From Megaustenia siamemsis (taxonomy: Eukaryota; Mollusca; Gastropoda; Stylommatophora; Ariophantidae), in NCBI GenBank assembly GCA_032433765.1, contig JAVIAB010000102.1, positions 10,716,811 to 10,780,810 on the forward strand: a DNA stretch of 64,000 nucleotides, written 5' to 3'. Made by a program: the position numbers and the translations under genes. Position 1 is the first letter of the stretch, and the number at the start of each line of letters is the position of its first letter. The notes under the pieces are model-generated. The model was not told the DNA's origin and ran no database searches. It was given only the letters and a program-made list of their open reading frames with translations. Below are positions 1-9,190 of the stretch, in pieces.

Positions 1-27
1 CAACGTTAATGCCTTACTGTGATGTCT

Positions 28-422
28 TCTTCTTCTTCTACCTTTCAGCTCCCTGTGGAGCATAGGTCTTCAACAAACACTTTCCAAGTCGTTCTGTCTC
101 TTGCCATTCTTTTAAGATCATTCCATGTCTTCCCCATCATCTTCATCTCTGCTTCTGTCTGTCTTCTCCAAGAATTCCTTGGTCTTTCTCTCTGTCTTTT
201 CCCCTGGGGATTCAAAAAAAGGGCATGTTGTGTAATATTCTCAGTTGGCTTCCGTAGTGTGTGTCCTATCCAGCGCCATCGTCTTCGCTGTATCTCTTTA
301 TCCACTGGTGTTTGACTGGTACATTTCCATAATTCTATGTTAGTGATTTTGTCCTGCCATTTCCATCCTTTTATTCTGCGTAAGCATACATTAATGAAAG
401 TCTGTATCTTCGTGATTGTCAA
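28..422 (-). mobile_element. LINE-E 3' end (RT C-terminal fragment)
   Basis: The minus strand is open for 125 codons (422 to 45) and reads as the C-terminal tail of a LINE polyprotein, with WIGHTLRKP, NPQGKRQRERPRNSWRR and MARDRTTWKVFVEDLCS-like blocks. This type of tail follows the reverse transcriptase (RT) domain in widespread invertebrate LINEs. The element's 3' end faces the window start and finishes in a GAA-rich tail (TCT on the plus strand, 28-42). Only the C-terminal ~125 residues are present, so it is 5' truncated and non-functional. Confidence 0.8.
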
Positions 423-690
423 TTTTGTTGTTCTTCATGTTTCACAATCTCTGTGATGTGGCGAAGAATAATTCTTTCCAGCCTTTAGTGTTGTCATCCT
501 ATCTCTTTCACTGCCTTCTTCTTGTCTTCTTTTGCTTATAACTGCTCTGTATAATGGCTCTTGCAAGGCCTGTAGATCTTGTAACGTGTCTGTGATATTT
601 TTATTCCCGCTGTGTTACCTTTAGAAGTGACGCTGTTACTGGTCTCGTGAGTCGCTGCATTGTGTTGCGCACTTCCTTATTGCTGATATG
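423..690 (-). mobile_element. LINE-G fragment (RT C-terminal, decayed)
   Basis: The reverse complement can be read as NKEVRNTMQRL, then HVTRSTGLARAIIQ, then KKTRRRQ, then DDNTKGWKELFFATSQRL, with internal stops. This matches the post-RT tail of another LINE family, in which a GHVTRSSGLA-type block is followed by a GRRRGRQKKRWEDNIKEW-type block. It abuts LINE-E directly, so one element inserted in or beside the other. The stops and substitutions show it is old. Confidence 0.6.
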
Positions 691-842
691 GTTTGCATGT
701 CGTCCTTATATACCCTCTCATTTACAGAGACTGTATTATTTTACCAGGATCAGTATTAAGTGTTAATGCTTCACCGACATTCGGAAATACATGCGCCATT
801 CTTCGCCTTATTATTTCTCCTCTTCTTCTTCTGCTTTTGCTC

Positions 843-1228
843 CTTCTCCACCTCTTTCTCTTCTTTTGCTCCTCCACCTCTTCCTTCACCTCCTCCACCT
901 CTTCCTTCACCTCCTCCACCTCTTCCTTCAACTCCTCCACCTCTTCCTTCACTTCCTCCGCCTCTTCCTTCACCTCCTCCACCTCTTCCTTAAACTCCTC
1001 CACCTCTTCCACCTCTTCCTTCACCTCCTCCACCTCTTCCTTCACCTCCTCCACCTCTTCCTTCACCTCCTCCACCTCTTCCTCCACCTCTTCCTTCACC
1101 TCCTCCACCTCTTCCTCCACCTCTTCCTTCACCTCCTCCACCTCTTCCTCCACCTCCTCATCTTTTTCCTTATCTACCTCCTACTCCTCCTATTTCTTCT
1201 TCTGCTTCTTCTTCGTCTGCTTCTTCCT
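843..1228. repeat. T2: CT-rich minisatellite (21 bp and 15 bp units)
   Basis: Tandem CTCCACCTCTTCCTTCAC-type units, mostly 21 bp with 15-bp variants. All three plus-strand frames and one minus frame stay open, giving Ser/Thr/Phe-, Pro- or Glu-rich artefact peptides. The array runs into the GAA-rich tail of the LINE-E copy that begins at 1229, which suggests that it grew from that tail. Confidence 0.85.
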
Positions 1229-1825
1229 TTCAGCTCCCTGTGGAGCATAAGTCTTTAACAAACACTTTCCAAGTCGTTCTGTTTCTTGCCATTCTTTTAA
1301 GATCATTCCATGTCTTTCCCAACCATTTCATCTCGACTTCCACCAAGCTTCTCCAAGAATATTTTGGTCTTTTTTATGTCTCTTCCCCTGGGGATTCCGA
1401 AAAATCGCCTGTCGTGTAATACTCTCATTTAGCTTCCGCAGTGTATGTCTAATCCAGCTCCATCGTCTTCGTTGACTAGTATTTGACTGGTACTTTCCCA
1501 TAGTTCTAATTTAGTGATTTTGTCCTGCCATTTCCATCCTTTTATTCAGCGGAAATCTATTATTGAAGGTACATGTGTCATTACTGTTCTTGGTAATCTG
1601 TGATTTAGCTAAGACGTATTTTTTTTTGCTTATCGGTTTATGGTTTAGCCTTATCAGGACTGCCCGTGTAACGTTATAACTAGTATCAATGTCTTTGAAC
1701 CGTGTCAGTAACAATAGCACCCAGATATGTGAACAGGTTGACAGTTTCAAGTGCCTCTCCATTTATAACAATAAATCTTGCAACACCTCGGATCTTGTTT
1801 GGTTTTAGTTCGCGGTTTTTCTGCA
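1229..1825 (-). mobile_element. LINE-E copy 2 (decayed)
   Basis: The first ~280 bp match the copy at 45-330 (same CTCCCTGTGGAGCATA start and CAAACACTTTCCAAGTCG block). Farther upstream in the element, minus-strand 1825-1700 reads NGEALETVNLFTYLGAIVTD, the motif that follows the RT palm in many LINEs. Frameshifts and stops separate the segments. It extends farther 5' than the first copy but is not coding. Confidence 0.75.
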
Positions 1826-1832
1826 CTGAACA

Positions 1833-2450
1833 GGGGCCTCGGTAGCCTAGTTGGGGAAAACCACTCGACCGGACTACCGACGTTCGGACAACCCGTGTTC
1901 GATTCCCAATGGAAGCAGTGTGAATTGTACTCGTTTGGAAAAGAAAATACCTCCGCGGTAGACCCAGCCGCTGGCAGAAATGAGTACCAGGGTAGTATTC
2001 TGGGAATGTGAGCAATGCCACCTCGATTTGGTTATTTGGTTATGGAAGGCCCCGGTATCACTGCAAACGAATTAAAATCCATAATTGCTCAACCGCCCGT
2101 GCCAGCATAATCATCCAAATTAATACTGTAGTCCCCATCGTAGCAGTCTCAGCACATGCCAAAAGACATAAGGCGAAACCGCACAGAAAGTGAACACAGC
2201 CAACTGTTCCCTGTCATACGATATCCTCAATCATCGTAAACAAAGGGAATATCGAAACATGATCAAAACGGATGAGACACACAGCTCGCGGTGTGCACAG
2301 AGCACTTAACTCAGTAGCTCCTGCAATAAGCCGGCCACCTCGATGCTTGAAGAAACACTGTCCAGAAGTCTCCGAACACTTCTGGATAGGCGGCCGAGCA
2401 TATATGGTTAGAAACACGCGCGTTAAGACGCTGATTCAGGTCTCGTACTT
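1833..2450 (+). mobile_element. SINE-2 copy 1, interrupted by R10
   Basis: The tRNA-like head carries an A box (TAGCCTAGTTGG) and a B box (GTGTTCGATTCC) typical of internal RNA polymerase III promoters. The body resumes after an inserted element (2028-2333), with GATGCTTGAAG, CCAGAAGTCTC and GGCCGAGCAYATATG matching the copies at 25747 and 31346. Full-length SINE-2 is therefore about 300 bp. Confidence 0.8.
2028..2333 (-). mobile_element. R10 retroposon, 5'-truncated, inserted in SINE-2
   Basis: This 306-bp insert is flanked by an exact 11-bp duplication, GCCACCTCGAT (2017-2027 and 2334-2344). Both copies fall where SINE-2 is contiguous in its other copies. The insert is the reverse complement of sequence at about 26,705-27,035, sharing the CGGTATCACTGCAAACG and GGTGTGCACAGAGCACTTAA blocks. 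No ORF is recognisable. The TSD and apparent 5' truncation fit LINE-mediated retroposition. Confidence 0.8.
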
Positions 2451-2589
2451 TACCTTAATCTTTCAGCATTGATCTCCATATTGTACGAGCTGTGTGTTCG
2501 TGTGGGGTAAAATCATTGTTTTAAAGACATTATACTTCTTATGATACAGGTTGGGGAGTGAAAGTCAGCATTTTACGTTTCATTTGTTA

Positions 2590-3127
2590 AAAAAAATAAA
2601 AGTAAAGTACCCCCGTCACGCGGGAGCCGCGATAGCTCAGTGGTTAGTGAACTGGACTACCACGGACAAGGGTAGGGTTCGATCTCAACCGACGGCTTCC
2701 GGGTTCACCCAGCCTTAAATGGGTACCGAACTTTTTTCTGGGAAAGTAAAGCAGCATGGGCGTAATACTCACCACATTACCCAAAAATCATGTGCTGAAG
2801 GTCTGTAAAATATAGGGTCACTAACACCATATTTCCCTATACGCCACTTGGCGTGACGGGGGTACTTTACTTTTTTTTTTTTTTAACCCCCGTCACGCCA
2901 AGTGGCGTATAGGGAAATATGGTGTTAGTGACCCTACATTTTACAGATCTTCAGCACATGATTTTTGGGTAATGTGGTCGGTACTACGCCCGTGCTGCTT
3001 TACTTTCCCAGAAAAAAATCCGGTACCCATTTAAGGCTGGGTGAACCCGGAAGCCGTCGGTTGGGATCGAACCCTATCCCTTGTCCTTTGTAGTCCAGTT
3101 CACTAACAACTGAGCTATCGCGGCTCC
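2590..3127 (-). mobile_element. SINE-1 (outer copy), split by a second SINE-1
   Basis: The minus-strand copy has its tRNA-like head at 3127 (GGAGCCGCGATAGCTCAG) and a body running to 2887. Its last ~32 bp of tail lie at 2590-2621, beyond the insertion. A 12-bp TSD, TTTCATTTGTTA, flanks the whole composite (2578-2589 and 3128-3139). The A-box-like GATAGCTCAGTTG and the B box GGGTTCGATCCC are readable. Confidence 0.88.
2622..2885 (+). mobile_element. SINE-1 (inner copy), inserted in a SINE-1 tail
   Basis: A full-length plus-strand copy: head GGGAGCCGCGATAGCTCAG, B box GGGTTCGATCTC, body, then a CGCCACTTGGCG hairpin and a T-rich 3' end. A 13-bp TSD, ACCCCCGTCACGC, lies at 2609-2621 and 2886-2898. 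Because the copies are in opposite orientation, the locus is a ~240-bp inverted repeat that could extrude as a cruciform. Confidence 0.88.
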
Positions 3128-3177
3128 TTTCATTTGTTAGCTCTTGAGAAAATAAATTGGGAATTATAAGACAAATC

Positions 3178-3440
3178 AGATAGAGAGCTACTAAACCCAG
3201 TTCAAAAGATATTTTTGGGACATATTAAAAGACACAGCAGCCTTCTAAAGGTGGTCTTGAAAAGAAAGTACAAGGGAAAAGAGACAAAAGCAGACAGACC
3301 AAGACTAACATTGACGAGTAACATCAAAAGATGGACAAGTTACTCTAACAACCTGCACAATCAAAGCAAGAGAAAGAGCGGAACGGCGCTCCGTGGTAGC
3401 CAACCTTCGATGCCATAACGGCACTCGATGATGATTATTA
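3178..3440 (+). mobile_element. LINE-C 3' end (decayed)
   Basis: Encodes a degraded form of the LINE-C tail: LGHIKRHSSLLKVVL, RPRLTLTSNIKRW and RLRS-like words, ending at a GGCACTCGATGATGATT tail. Compared with the intact frame at 56044-56529 it carries frameshifts and stops. It meets LINE-D in tail-to-tail orientation at about 3440. Confidence 0.75.
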
Positions 3441-3582
3441 TATCGCCTCTTCAAGCCACTTTTCAATTGAATTACCCATTACCCACTAGCCTTGTAGGTC
3501 TTCCTCTTTCCTTCCTCATTTGCTTTTTTCAGCGTCGAGGGGAGATATAATTTTGCAGTCTTCTGTTGGCTTCTCCTGCATC
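3441..3582 (-). mobile_element. LINE-D 3' end
   Basis: Contains the LINE-D 3' region in reverse: TATCGCCTCTTCAAGCCAC (the far 3' UTR, also at 11,860-11,882), then CAGCGTCGAGGGGAGATATA. It passes directly into the 38-bp array, whose unit is LINE-D-like. Confidence 0.7.
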
Positions 3583-4003
3583 TACGTTTCCAAGTGTTTC
3601 TAATACATCACCAATACATCTACGTTTCCAAGTGTTTCTAATACACCACCAATACATCTACGTTTCCAAGTGTTTCTAATACACCACCAATACATCTACG
3701 TTTCCAAGTGTTTCTAATACACCACCAATACATCTACGTTTCCAAGTGTTTCTAATACACCACCAATACATCTACGTTTCCAAGTGTTTCTAATACACCA
3801 CCAATACATCTACGTTTCCAAGTGTTTCTAATACACCACCAATACATCTACGTTTCCAAGTGTTTCTAATGCACCACCAATACTCTACGTTTCCAAGTGT
3901 TTCTAATACACCACCAATACATCTACGTTTCCAAGTGTTTCTAATACACCGCCAATACATCTACGTTTCCAAGTGTTTCTAATACACCACCAATACATCT
4001 ATG
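3583..4003. repeat. T3: 38-bp minisatellite derived from LINE-D
   Basis: About 11 near-identical 38-bp units containing TACGTTTCCAAGTGTTTCTA followed by ATACACCACCAATACATC. The segment matches LINE-D at 31,720-31,755 (TGTTTCCTAGTGTTTCTAAT then ATTCCATCGACCCATCT). The unit thus appears to be one piece of LINE coding sequence amplified in place. Period 38 is not a multiple of 3, so no frame persists. Confidence 0.9.
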
Positions 4004-4044
4004 ACGTCTTTCACGAAAATGAAGATGCCGTCACGGCATCTAGA

Positions 4045-4378
4045 GTTGGCTACCGTGGGTCGCCATTCTGTTCCGTCTCTTGCTTTGATAGTTCAATTTA
4101 GCTTATACTGACTTGTTCATTTTTTATGTTACGCGTCCTTGTTGGTCTTGGTCTGCCTCTGCCTCTTTTACCTTGTATTTTCCCTTCCAATATTACCTTT
4201 AGGAGTCTGCTGTGTCTTTTAAAATGCCCCAAAAATCTCATTTGTATTGTTTGAATTGTGCTTAGTAATCTTTTCATTTTAATTGTTTTAAGACTTCATC
4301 GTTTGTTTCTTTTCTTCCCATTCAATTCTTCCTATTCTTTAAATCCACATTTCAAAAGCTTCAATTCTCTGATGTAAT
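4045..4378 (-). mobile_element. LINE-C 3' end
   Basis: The reverse strand encodes LINE-C tail words (CHIKRWTS, GKRGRGRPR, LGHFKRHSRLLK and KRNKRRS-like) with stops. It starts near GAGTTGGCTACCGTGGGTCG, equivalent to the conserved end of the LINE-C ORF. It is 5' truncated near 4378. Confidence 0.7.
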
Positions 4379-4398
4379 AGAATCCTTTCATAATGCGT

Positions 4399-4952
4399 CA
4401 GGAGACGAAGGCACGCCTCCCAGCACCAGAGCTGGAAGTTGTCAGCGACCCACAGCTGATGGCTTGCGCTAGGATCGGTGAACCAAACCATCCAGACCCT
4501 GCTCCACCTCTCCGCGGTGCCTCTAGTAACAGACTAACCTGTCTAGTCTGGCCAAGCGAGCAGGGATCGAAGAGGGAAGACAACCCGGTACTCAAAAATG
4601 TCGTGCTGAAGTCGGATGTGTTGGGCCGAAAGGCGCAAATATAACAGTTATACTGCAAACCACAACACAGCGCAGATACGTCCAATAAACGTCCTTTTAA
4701 GGGCGGATGACGAAGAGGAATTCTACAGTCTACGAATACTATAGAATACTTTAGTCATCGGGCGAACGCAACCAACCATCCAACCAACCAACTAACCAAC
4801 CAACCATCCAACCAACCAACCAACCATCCAACCAACCAACCAATCAACCAACCAACCAACCAACCATCCAACCAACCAACCAACCATCCAACCATCCAAC
4901 CAACCAACCAACCAACCAACCAACCAACCAACCAACCAACCAACCATCCAAC
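4399..4952 (+). mobile_element. R4 retroposon copy 1 with expanded tail
   Basis: A ~375-bp body (4399-4772) is followed by a tetranucleotide tail. An exact 10-bp TSD, CATAATGCGT, lies at 4389-4398 and 4953-4962, so the tail array is inside the element. The body is about 95% identical by eye to 12917-13295. Peptides such as YICAFRPNTSDFSTTFLST can be read in reverse and recur in each copy, but stops and frameshifts suggest repeat sequence, not a gene. It is probably a SINE-like retroposon. Confidence 0.85.
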
Positions 4953-4953
4953 C
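4770..4953. repeat. T4: (CAAC/CATC)n microsatellite in an R4 tail
   Basis: About 46 tetranucleotide units, CAAC with scattered CATC. It lies between the R4 end (GGGCGAACGCAA) and the R4 TSD. Other R4 copies end in only two or three CAAG units, so this is an expanded tail. The reverse frame GWLVGWLVG is an artefact. Confidence 0.95.
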
Positions 4954-4962
4954 ATAATGCGT

Positions 4963-5139
4963 TAGTAAAAGGGAACTGACAAAGTTCTACCTGTGGGAGA
5001 AAGTAACTAGAAGAGATGAACGAGCAACAGTTGGTAAGATTATACAGACACGGGAAACAATGGCTGTTGTGAACATGAGTAGGTAAAAGATGGACAATGA
5101 ACAGATTTATCACGAAGCGAATTATGGAAAATGACCAAA
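4963..5139. other. No recognised feature
   Basis: Purine-rich unique sequence between R4 and LINE-A. Around 5085 it has weak similarity to LINE-A (AAAAGATGGACAATGAACAG), so it may be the decayed 5' part of that fragment. Confidence 0.4.
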
Positions 5140-5500
5140 CAATTGGAAAGATGATTAGAGTCCACAGAGATGGGATTTCTCAGAAGAATGTTGAAAGTTC
5201 CCTGGACAGCTATAAAGTCCAACACGGACATTCTCAAAGAGGCCAACACAAAAAGGGAGCTTCTAAAGAACATTAGGAAGAAACAATCGACATTTTTTGG
5301 GGCACATCATGAGAAGAGGAAAGTTGGAATACTTGGTTATAACTGGCAAAATACCGGGAAATAGAGATCGCGGACGATAAAGAGAGAAAATGCTATAATA
5401 GAAAACAGACAACATAATTGAAACGGTGCAATATAGTTAGGATATTATGGAAGAACATTATCGCGTGCGACAACTGGTATAGCACACTATGATGATCAAA
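5140..5500 (+). mobile_element. LINE-A 3' end (decayed)
   Basis: Plus-strand frames give MGFLRRMLKVPWTAIKSN, KEANTKRELLKNIRKKQS and, after a frameshift, RGKLEYLVITGKIPG-like words, the LINE-A tail seen intact at 52578-53177. It ends in ACTATGATGATCA near 5498. The hAT element inserted 20 bp downstream. Confidence 0.75.
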
Positions 5501-5519
5501 ATACGCGGACCATCTATAC

Positions 5520-7683
5520 GAGGGATGGCCAATTAGGTGACCGCGGTGGCCCGCGACGTCCTTTTTGTGGCCCGCGGCGGATAAAAAATAAAATCAGGTT
5601 GCATTGAGCAAAATGTCCTGGGTAAAATTGATTTAAAATTTGTTACATTAACTTCTACCGTGGAGAAAGCTAATTCAAATATTCCCTAGTAGACCTATGT
5701 TTAAAACTCGGAACACTCTAGTAGTTAGTTTTAACGTCGACTTCCCGTCATTCCCGGCCCATCCTTTTTTTTCCTTTTGATCATCCTGCGACCGACTTAA
5801 ACAAAGAAAGAAGCCAACGAATGGTTCTAGAGCCGACTCTCGGTTCGGCGAGTTCAAACAGTTTCCGGCAAGAAATACTGTCAGTCACCCACCTCCTCCA
5901 CCCCAACACATTCACCTCACAATTATTTTACTTTAAGTTTCTTTCTCTCCAAACCTCTTTTCATCAGTCAGAATTATATATCCGATCTGATCATTCTGAT
6001 TTTGTCGAGTTACAGTGAACAGTTCCATTTTAACAGGAAACAGTGCTATTGTTGTAATCTGTGTTTTCATTGTCTGTTGCTTCGGTCGTGGTATAATATG
6101 AACAATAAACGTCATGAGAAATAGGATCATGATTTTTTATTTATCAACAATAAGGATAGCAAACCGCAGTGCCTTGTGTGTTTGCAAGTGTTGGCTGTAA
6201 ATAAAGAGTATAATCTTAAACGGCATTACACACAGCATCACCCCGCTAAATACAAGGACTACATTGGTACAATACGTTCTACACTTGTGTGCCATTTGAA
6301 GAAAAAGGTTAGTGCTCAGAAATCTGTTTTTACTACATTAACAACAAAACAAACAAGTTCCTTAATGGCATCGTTTGTTGTAAGCGCAGAGATAGCGAAA
6401 TAAAAAAAAATCATTATGTAACGGTGACTCCATTGCCTAGCATTATACACCAGGAGGCGCTGTGTGGCAAGATTCTAGACGTGGAGGATGTTATGAAAAC
6501 TGTAATAAAGTGTGTGAATTTAATAAAAGGCGGGAATCGGTCTTTGACACACCGACAGTTTTCTATCAGAAGTTGAGGCAGAATATGGCGATTTGGTGCT
6601 CTACACACAAGTACGCTGGCTAGGCAGAGGGAATTGTTTGAGGCGATTTTTTGCTTTGAGAAACGAGATAAAAGCAGTTTTTAGTGAAACATGATACCAA
6701 CAAAGAACTGATCAGAAAAATGTCTGATCCACATTTTAACAGCGTATTGGCCTTTTTAACTGATATCACCCAGCACATGAATGAACTAAACGTGAAGCTA
6801 CAGGAACGTTCCCAAACAGTCTCAGATTTGGTAGGACACCTAGATGGATTTATAACTCAACTAAAAGTTTTTAGATTTACCCTGGCCAAAGAAAACTTTA
6901 TTCATTTTCCTTCATGCAAAAGAATTCATTGAGGAGCGCAGTGACACTGATTTCAAATTTTCTGTATTAATGTTAGACAAACTATTGGAACAATTCAATG
7001 AACGATTTTCTGACTTCAGTGGTATAGACCAGAACTGGCATTGTTTAACAACCCTATGAAGTGTGACATTTTCCAACAACATGACACTTTTCAGTTGGAG
7101 TTATGTAACCTCCAAAGTGACCCCTTTTTCCAATCAAGGATGGAGATAGGATTTGACTTTTGGAAACTTGTGCCACAGGAAAAATATCCCGCATTGAGTG
7201 ATTTCAGTTTGAAAATTACTTCTACGTTCGGAAGCACATATATATGTGAATGCGCTTTTTCAACAATGAAGGAGATTAAATCGTCACAAAGAAACCGACT
7301 CACTGATGGCCACCTTCAGGATTTATTACGAATATCATCATCATCTTTACACATTGACTTTGATGAACTTGTTGCTGCACATGAACGTCCACATTGTTCT
7401 CATTAAGGTTTGTTACATGTCAACTTTAAAATGACCTAACTAAAACATGTTTGTTAAACAATACAAATAGCAAATTTTATTCATTTTTATAAATCAACTA
7501 GGCATTTTTAACTCTGTTGCAATAAAATGATTTATGTAAGCAAATAATGCCGATAAATAACAAAAATATTACCTTAAAACAAATGCCAAGTTTATTTGTA
7601 TTGATGTTGTTATGCCTGTGGCCCGCCACAAAAAAAAATAATAAAAAAGTGGCCCGCCATTTGAAAGAAATTGGCCATCCCTG
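5520..7683 (+). mobile_element. hAT DNA transposon, complete ends, inactive
   Basis: The element is 2164 bp. Its terminal inverted repeats are (g/c)AGGGATGGCCAATT at 5520-5534 and AATTGGCCATCCCTG at 7669-7683, identical except the first base. An exact 8-bp TSD, ATCTATAC, lies at 5512-5519 and 7684-7691; 8 bp is the hAT superfamily signature. GTGGCCCGC motifs recur just inside both ends as subterminal repeats. The interior is a broken transposase gene. Confidence 0.95.
6125..7406 (+). pseudogene. hAT transposase pseudogene (BED zinc finger to C-terminal dimerisation region)
   Basis: The readable blocks, in order, are as follows. At 6125-6403 there is a BED-type zinc finger, INNKDSKPQCLVC...RHYTQHH, with its CxxC and HxxxxH ligands. 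At 6414-6670 are RNase-H-fold fragments including QVRWLGRGNCLRRFFALR, equivalent to the WLSRGxxLxRf segment of hAT transposases. At 6684-6932 is TDITQHMNELNVKLQ. At 7041-7406 is the C-terminal region FDFWKLVPQEKYPALSDFSL and CAFSTMKEIKSSQRNRLTD, ending at a stop. The pattern resembles the hAT group related to GTF2IRD2/ZBED-type domesticated genes. Stops and frameshifts divide it, and a large deletion seems to have removed sequence near 6403-6414. Confidence 0.9.
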
Positions 7684-7697
7684 ATCTATACTTAAGT

Positions 7698-7730
7698 CAA
7701 ATAATAATAAATGAATATTATTATAGAGGG
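7698..7730. repeat. 33-bp direct repeat, left copy
   Basis: Identical to 8213-8245. It begins with CAAATAATAATAAATGAAT and ends with TATAGAGGG. CTTAAGTCA lies just outside each copy (7691 and 8246). Confidence 0.9.
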
Positions 7731-8212
7731 AAACTTCCGCGGTGAAAATCAGCGAATCAATTCAGAGGAAGAGGTATGTTTACAGCACTCGGAAAAAATG
7801 ACAAATAACAAAAAAAAAAACCAGAGCACAATATATGTATATGCACAATATATATATATATATATATAAATGACAAACAACAGAAAAAAAACAAAGAACA
7901 ATATATGGTCCTAAGCAGGTTTGAACCCGTACTCCTTGGCACATCGCCTTGCCACGAAAAGACAAACGCTAGGGAACGCTGCAAACTCGGCTAACTAAAA
8001 AAAATTGCTATCATTAGCGTTGTCTTTTACGCACGTGTTCTCATGACTATAGCACAGGGCTACGATCACAGCTGGAGAATAAATTGTGTATCTGTATTTT
8101 TCCTACTAAGACAAGTATCTCCCGGATAGGGTAGGACTAAATACCGGCGTTGAAGACAAACATTTAGGACGAAACTGCACGAATATTAGTTTCCAGTGGT
8201 TTAGACTGGAGA
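7731..8212 (-). mobile_element. Segment between 33-bp repeats, with a tRNA-like pol III head
   Basis: On the minus strand, GGGTTCAAACCTGC at 7913-7930 is a good B box, preceded by a tRNA-like stretch (about 7995-7930). A (TA)n run lies at 7838-7868. It looks like a tRNA-derived SINE with A-rich parts, but no second copy was found in the window. Confidence 0.4.
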
Positions 8213-8245
8213 CAAATAATAATAAATGAATATTATTATAGAGGG
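8213..8245. repeat. 33-bp direct repeat, right copy
   Basis: Exact match to 7698-7730. Confidence 0.9.
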
Positions 8246-8690
8246 CTTAAGTCACAAACTAGTGAAACGTGTTGCATCCTCACCTTTGATACAGAGACGG
8301 CCCATGACGTGACCAGTATATATATGTAGATTTGGAATACGTCGTAGAATGTACAGAGGACGCTGAGCCAGGTCTTGATAACTGCGTAAATAATGCGAGC
8401 AGACGCCATAATTAGAGAGGGCGGACTTGGCATCACAACAAAGGTAGAACCGGATTATTGTGGCGAGATAGGGCGTCATGACCAACGCAGAAAATAATAC
8501 ATGAGTCACGTGACGAGGGCTCTCTTTATTGACTGACTGTTCGTCGTCTATCTGTGGTAGCCATGTTCACTTGAGTGCCCTGTTCTTAAGATAATTAAAT
8601 TCGATTATGGGAGTCACGTTTTGTTTTTCTAGTTCCTACGCGCTGTCTTCAACATTTGCTCGCTCTCTATTCCTAGCCCGTTTCCTTTTT
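8246..8690. other. No recognised feature
   Basis: Unique sequence. A minus-strand 85-codon frame (8509-8252) has no recognisable motif. A second stretch at 8607 onward grades into the CT-rich array. Confidence 0.4.
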
Positions 8691-9190
8691 CTTCCTTTCC
8701 TTCACGTTTGCTCAGCCTTACACTCTCCTTCATGTTTACTTAACCCTTTCAATCTCTTCTTCACGTTTGCTCACCCTTTCACTCTCTTTCACGTTTACTC
8801 ACCCTTCCACTCTCTCCTTCACGTTTACTTGACCCTTTCACTCTCTCTTTCACGTTTACTTGACCCTTTCACTCTCTCTTTCACGTTTACTCACCCTTTC
8901 ACTCTCTCCTTCACGTTTACTTGACCCCTTTACTCTCTTTCATGTTTACTCACAATTCACTCTCTTCTTCACGTTTACTCACCCTTTCACTTTCTCCATA
9001 ATGTTTACTCACCCTTTCACTCACTCCTTAACGTTTAATCACCCTTTCACTCTCTCCTTAACATGTACTCACCCTTTCACTCTCTCCTTAACATGTACTC
9101 ACCTTTCATTCTCTCCTTAACGTTTACTCACCCTTTCACTATCTCCTTCACTTTTGCTCACCCTTACACTCTCCTTCAGGTTTACTCACC
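8691..9190. repeat. T5: 30-bp minisatellite
   Basis: About 16 imperfect units of the type CACGTTTACTCACCCTTTCA followed by CTCTCTCCTT. Plus-strand frames stay open because units lack stops. Confidence 0.9.

Noticed and set aside
722..1258. Glu/Val-rich (minus) and Ser/Thr- or Pro-rich (plus) frames
   Set aside because: Compositional by-products of a CT-rich minisatellite with 21 and 15 bp units.
4393..4685. Conserved peptide YICAFRPNTSDFSTTFLST as a gene
   Set aside because: It recurs only as part of the R4 repeat, with stops and frameshifts between copies, and sits within a TSD-flanked retroposon.
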